From JAFGQJ01 sp964495755 (lineage in GTDB: Bacteria; Spirochaetota; Spirochaetia; SZUA-6; DRHE01): a stretch of DNA of 6,630 nucleotides. The translations under genes and the position numbers were made by a program. The stretch's first letter is position 1, and each line of letters opens with the position of its first letter. Below, piece by piece: positions 5,710 through 6,630 of this stretch. Under the pieces are notes generated by a model that was not told where the DNA came from, made no database searches, and worked only from the letters and a program-made list of their open reading frames with translations. The stretch covers positions 1 through 6,630 of the forward strand of contig CAZBXU010000184.1 of NCBI GenBank assembly GCA_964495755.1, given 5' to 3'.

Positions 5710-6411
5710 GTGAATCGATATGCGATCCTACCAGCCGGAGTGTTGGTATGTTTTCTCTTCCTTTCGGCTGCTCTGTTGTCGGCCCAGGCTACAGAGACAG
5801 GCAAGATCGAAGATGCCAGGCTCGCTTTTGAAGATATTACAGCGATCCCGGAGAAGACCATTCCTGAGTTTTTACTTCAGGATGCCGTGGGAATCGCCAT
5901 CGTTCCGAGTGTGGTAAAAGTGGGATTCATCCTCGGCGGTGAATACGGTAAAGGCGTGCTGTTGCTCCAAGATGAGAACGGCGGTTGGAGCAATCCGATC
6001 TTTATAACCCTGTCCGGTGGAAGCATCGGCTGGCAGATCGGTGCCCAATCCGCTGATTTCGTGCTGGTATTCAAGACGAAGAGAAGCGTCGATGGAATCC
6101 TGCGGGGCAACTTCACTGTCGGGGTTGATGTGGCTGCTGCGGCGGGACCGCTCGGGCGAAGGGCACGGGCCAGCACCGATATGGAGCTGAAAGCGGAGAT
6201 CTACTCCTATTCCCGCAGCCGGGGATTTTTCGCCGGACTCAGCCTCGATGGGACGATTTTACAGATCGATGATGCGGCGAATGCGGCCTTCTACGGTATG
6301 GACTACATCAGCCCAAGGGATATTCAGACCCGCAAGGGCCTGAAGGTTCCGGCCGAGGCTGAACAGCTCCGGCAAACCGTCAGCGATTATACTCAGTCCC
6401 TTGGCCGTTAG
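5710..6411 (+). CDS. Secreted SYLF-domain (Ysc84/DUF500) protein
   Basis: The SYLF domain binds phosphoinositides and, in eukaryotic Ysc84/SH3YL1, actin. Bacterial members are mostly exported proteins of unclear role. From GTG 5710 the product has 233 residues. A classical signal peptide has a basic start (MNR), a hydrophobic core (residues 5-23) and a likely cut after AQA (25-27). C14 lacks a lipobox, so this is not a lipoprotein. The mature part is essentially one SYLF domain: VGIAIVPSVVKVGFILGGEYG (60-80), the long glycine- and serine-rich strand section with IGWQIGAQSADFVLVF (about 108-123), then VGVDVAAAAGPLGR and the YSYSRSRGFFAGLSLDG block near the end. It is expected in the periplasm or attached at the envelope. 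It lies 16 nt after the Hsp20 gene, suggesting a shared envelope-stress unit. Family assignment is secure; function is not. Confidence 0.93.
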   Translation: MNRYAILPAGVLVCFLFLSAALLSAQATETGKIEDARLAFEDITAIPEKTIPEFLLQDAVGIAIVPSVVKVGFILGGEYGKGVLLLQDENGGWSNPIFITLSGGSIGWQIGAQSADFVLVFKTKRSVDGILRGNFTVGVDVAAAAGPLGRRARASTDMELKAEIYSYSRSRGFFAGLSLDGTILQIDDAANAAFYGMDYISPRDIQTRKGLKVPAEAEQLRQTVSDYTQSLGR

Positions 6412-6419
6412 AGGCCAAG
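6400..6419 (+). terminator. 7-bp GC-rich hairpin spanning the SYLF stop codon
   Basis: CTTGGCC (6400-6406) pairs perfectly with GGCCAAG (6413-6419) around a 6-nt loop that contains the TAG stop. No T-run follows, so it is not a standard intrinsic terminator. It may protect the 3' end of the messenger or assist factor-dependent ending. Confidence 0.35.
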
Positions 6420-6446
6420 AAACATGGGGCGGTAGTTTCTCAGACC

Positions 6447-6614
6447 ATGATGAATGAAGCCCTTCGGGAGTATTTAGGAAAATCACGCCGCCCTGTGGAC
6501 GTAACTACCCTCCGCCGGGTCCTTCGTGAAGAACCGAAGATCTTTGGATGGCCGGTACCCGCCGGAAGAGTATACCATTATTATGATGACAGTGCGAAAA
6601 TCTTGTTTTTATAG
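6447..6614 (+). CDS. Doubtful 55-residue ORF, possible ribbon-helix-helix remnant
   Basis: The ATG at 6447 opens 55 codons ending at TAG 6612-6614. There is no Shine-Dalgarno. The same frame is open upstream through the end of the SYLF gene without a usable start. Read together, EAKKHGAVVSQTMMNEALRE (encoded from 6411) followed by YLGK resembles the two helices of a ribbon-helix-helix DNA-binding domain, as in CopG/ParD-type antitoxins. The following VDVTTLRRVLREE also fits the region after such helices. The N-terminal strand that makes the DNA contact is absent. I read it as either a degraded antitoxin-like gene or a chance ORF. The end overlaps the left arm of the terminal inverted repeat. 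Confidence 0.25.
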   Translation: MMNEALREYLGKSRRPVDVTTLRRVLREEPKIFGWPVPAGRVYHYYDDSAKILFL

Positions 6615-6630
6615 CAAGATTTTCGCACTG
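6590..6630. repeat. Perfect 16-bp inverted repeat at the right edge
   Basis: CAGTGCGAAAATCTTG (6590-6605) and CAAGATTTTCGCACTG (6615-6630) are exact reverse complements around a 9-nt loop TTTTTATAG. The right arm stops exactly at the last base, so the true extent is unknown. It could be a terminator whose T-run is out of view, the end of a mobile element, or a fold-back artefact at a contig end. Confidence 0.7.

Noticed and set aside
5710..5751. Lipoprotein signal with C14 in the SYLF protein
   Set aside because: The residue before the cysteine is valine and the cysteine lies inside the hydrophobic core. A signal peptidase I site (AQA) follows it.
5166..5861. Long minus-strand ORF opposite the Hsp20 gene (231 codons)
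   Set aside because: It mirrors a clear Hsp20 gene, has no recognisable domain and no ribosome site, and crosses the Hsp20-SYLF junction.

Overview
The window is a moderately GC-rich piece of chromosome from a Gram-negative (diderm) bacterium. Genes are tightly packed and TTG and GTG starts are used alongside ATG. The Pel genes and the wording of the Hsp20 crystallin domain (FYPYYSYPPMNIF...) remind me most of the Spirochaetota. That placement is from memory and tentative.

Left part (1-3500, + strand): the downstream end of a pel exopolysaccharide operon. It begins with the 3' part of a helical-repeat gene in the pelE position. Next comes pelF, the cytosolic family-4 glycosyltransferase, which starts at a TTG overlapping the previous stop. 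Last is pelG, the multi-spanning inner-membrane component, 2 nt after pelF. In the known Pel system these three, with PelD, form the cyclic-di-GMP-controlled synthase that polymerises an amino-sugar chain and carries it across the inner membrane. Any pelA/B/C/D equivalents would lie left of the window.

Middle (3534-4796, - strand): a 12-segment major facilitator transporter, convergent with pelG (33 nt between stops). It resembles the YbfB/YjiJ-type group. Its start is ambiguous, and codon use favours an internal TTG at 4796.

Control region (4797-5054): a divergent intergenic stretch holding a 15-nt perfect 7-1-7 palindrome of Fur/PerR type, a plausible promoter overlapping it, and a leader of about 85 nt. 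That leader can fold into tandem hairpins. The last hairpin buries the Shine-Dalgarno of the small heat-shock gene and has a bulged G, as ROSE RNA thermometers do. This is the most interesting signal in the window.

Right part (5055-6411, + strand): a probable two-gene operon, a 212-residue Hsp20-family chaperone followed after 16 nt by a secreted SYLF-domain (Ysc84/DUF500) protein. The pair looks like a stress or envelope-protection unit. A 7-bp hairpin surrounds the SYLF stop codon.

Right edge (6412-6630): a doubtful 55-codon ORF whose first part, together with open frame upstream of its ATG, resembles the helices of a ribbon-helix-helix protein. A perfect 16-bp inverted repeat ends exactly at the window boundary.
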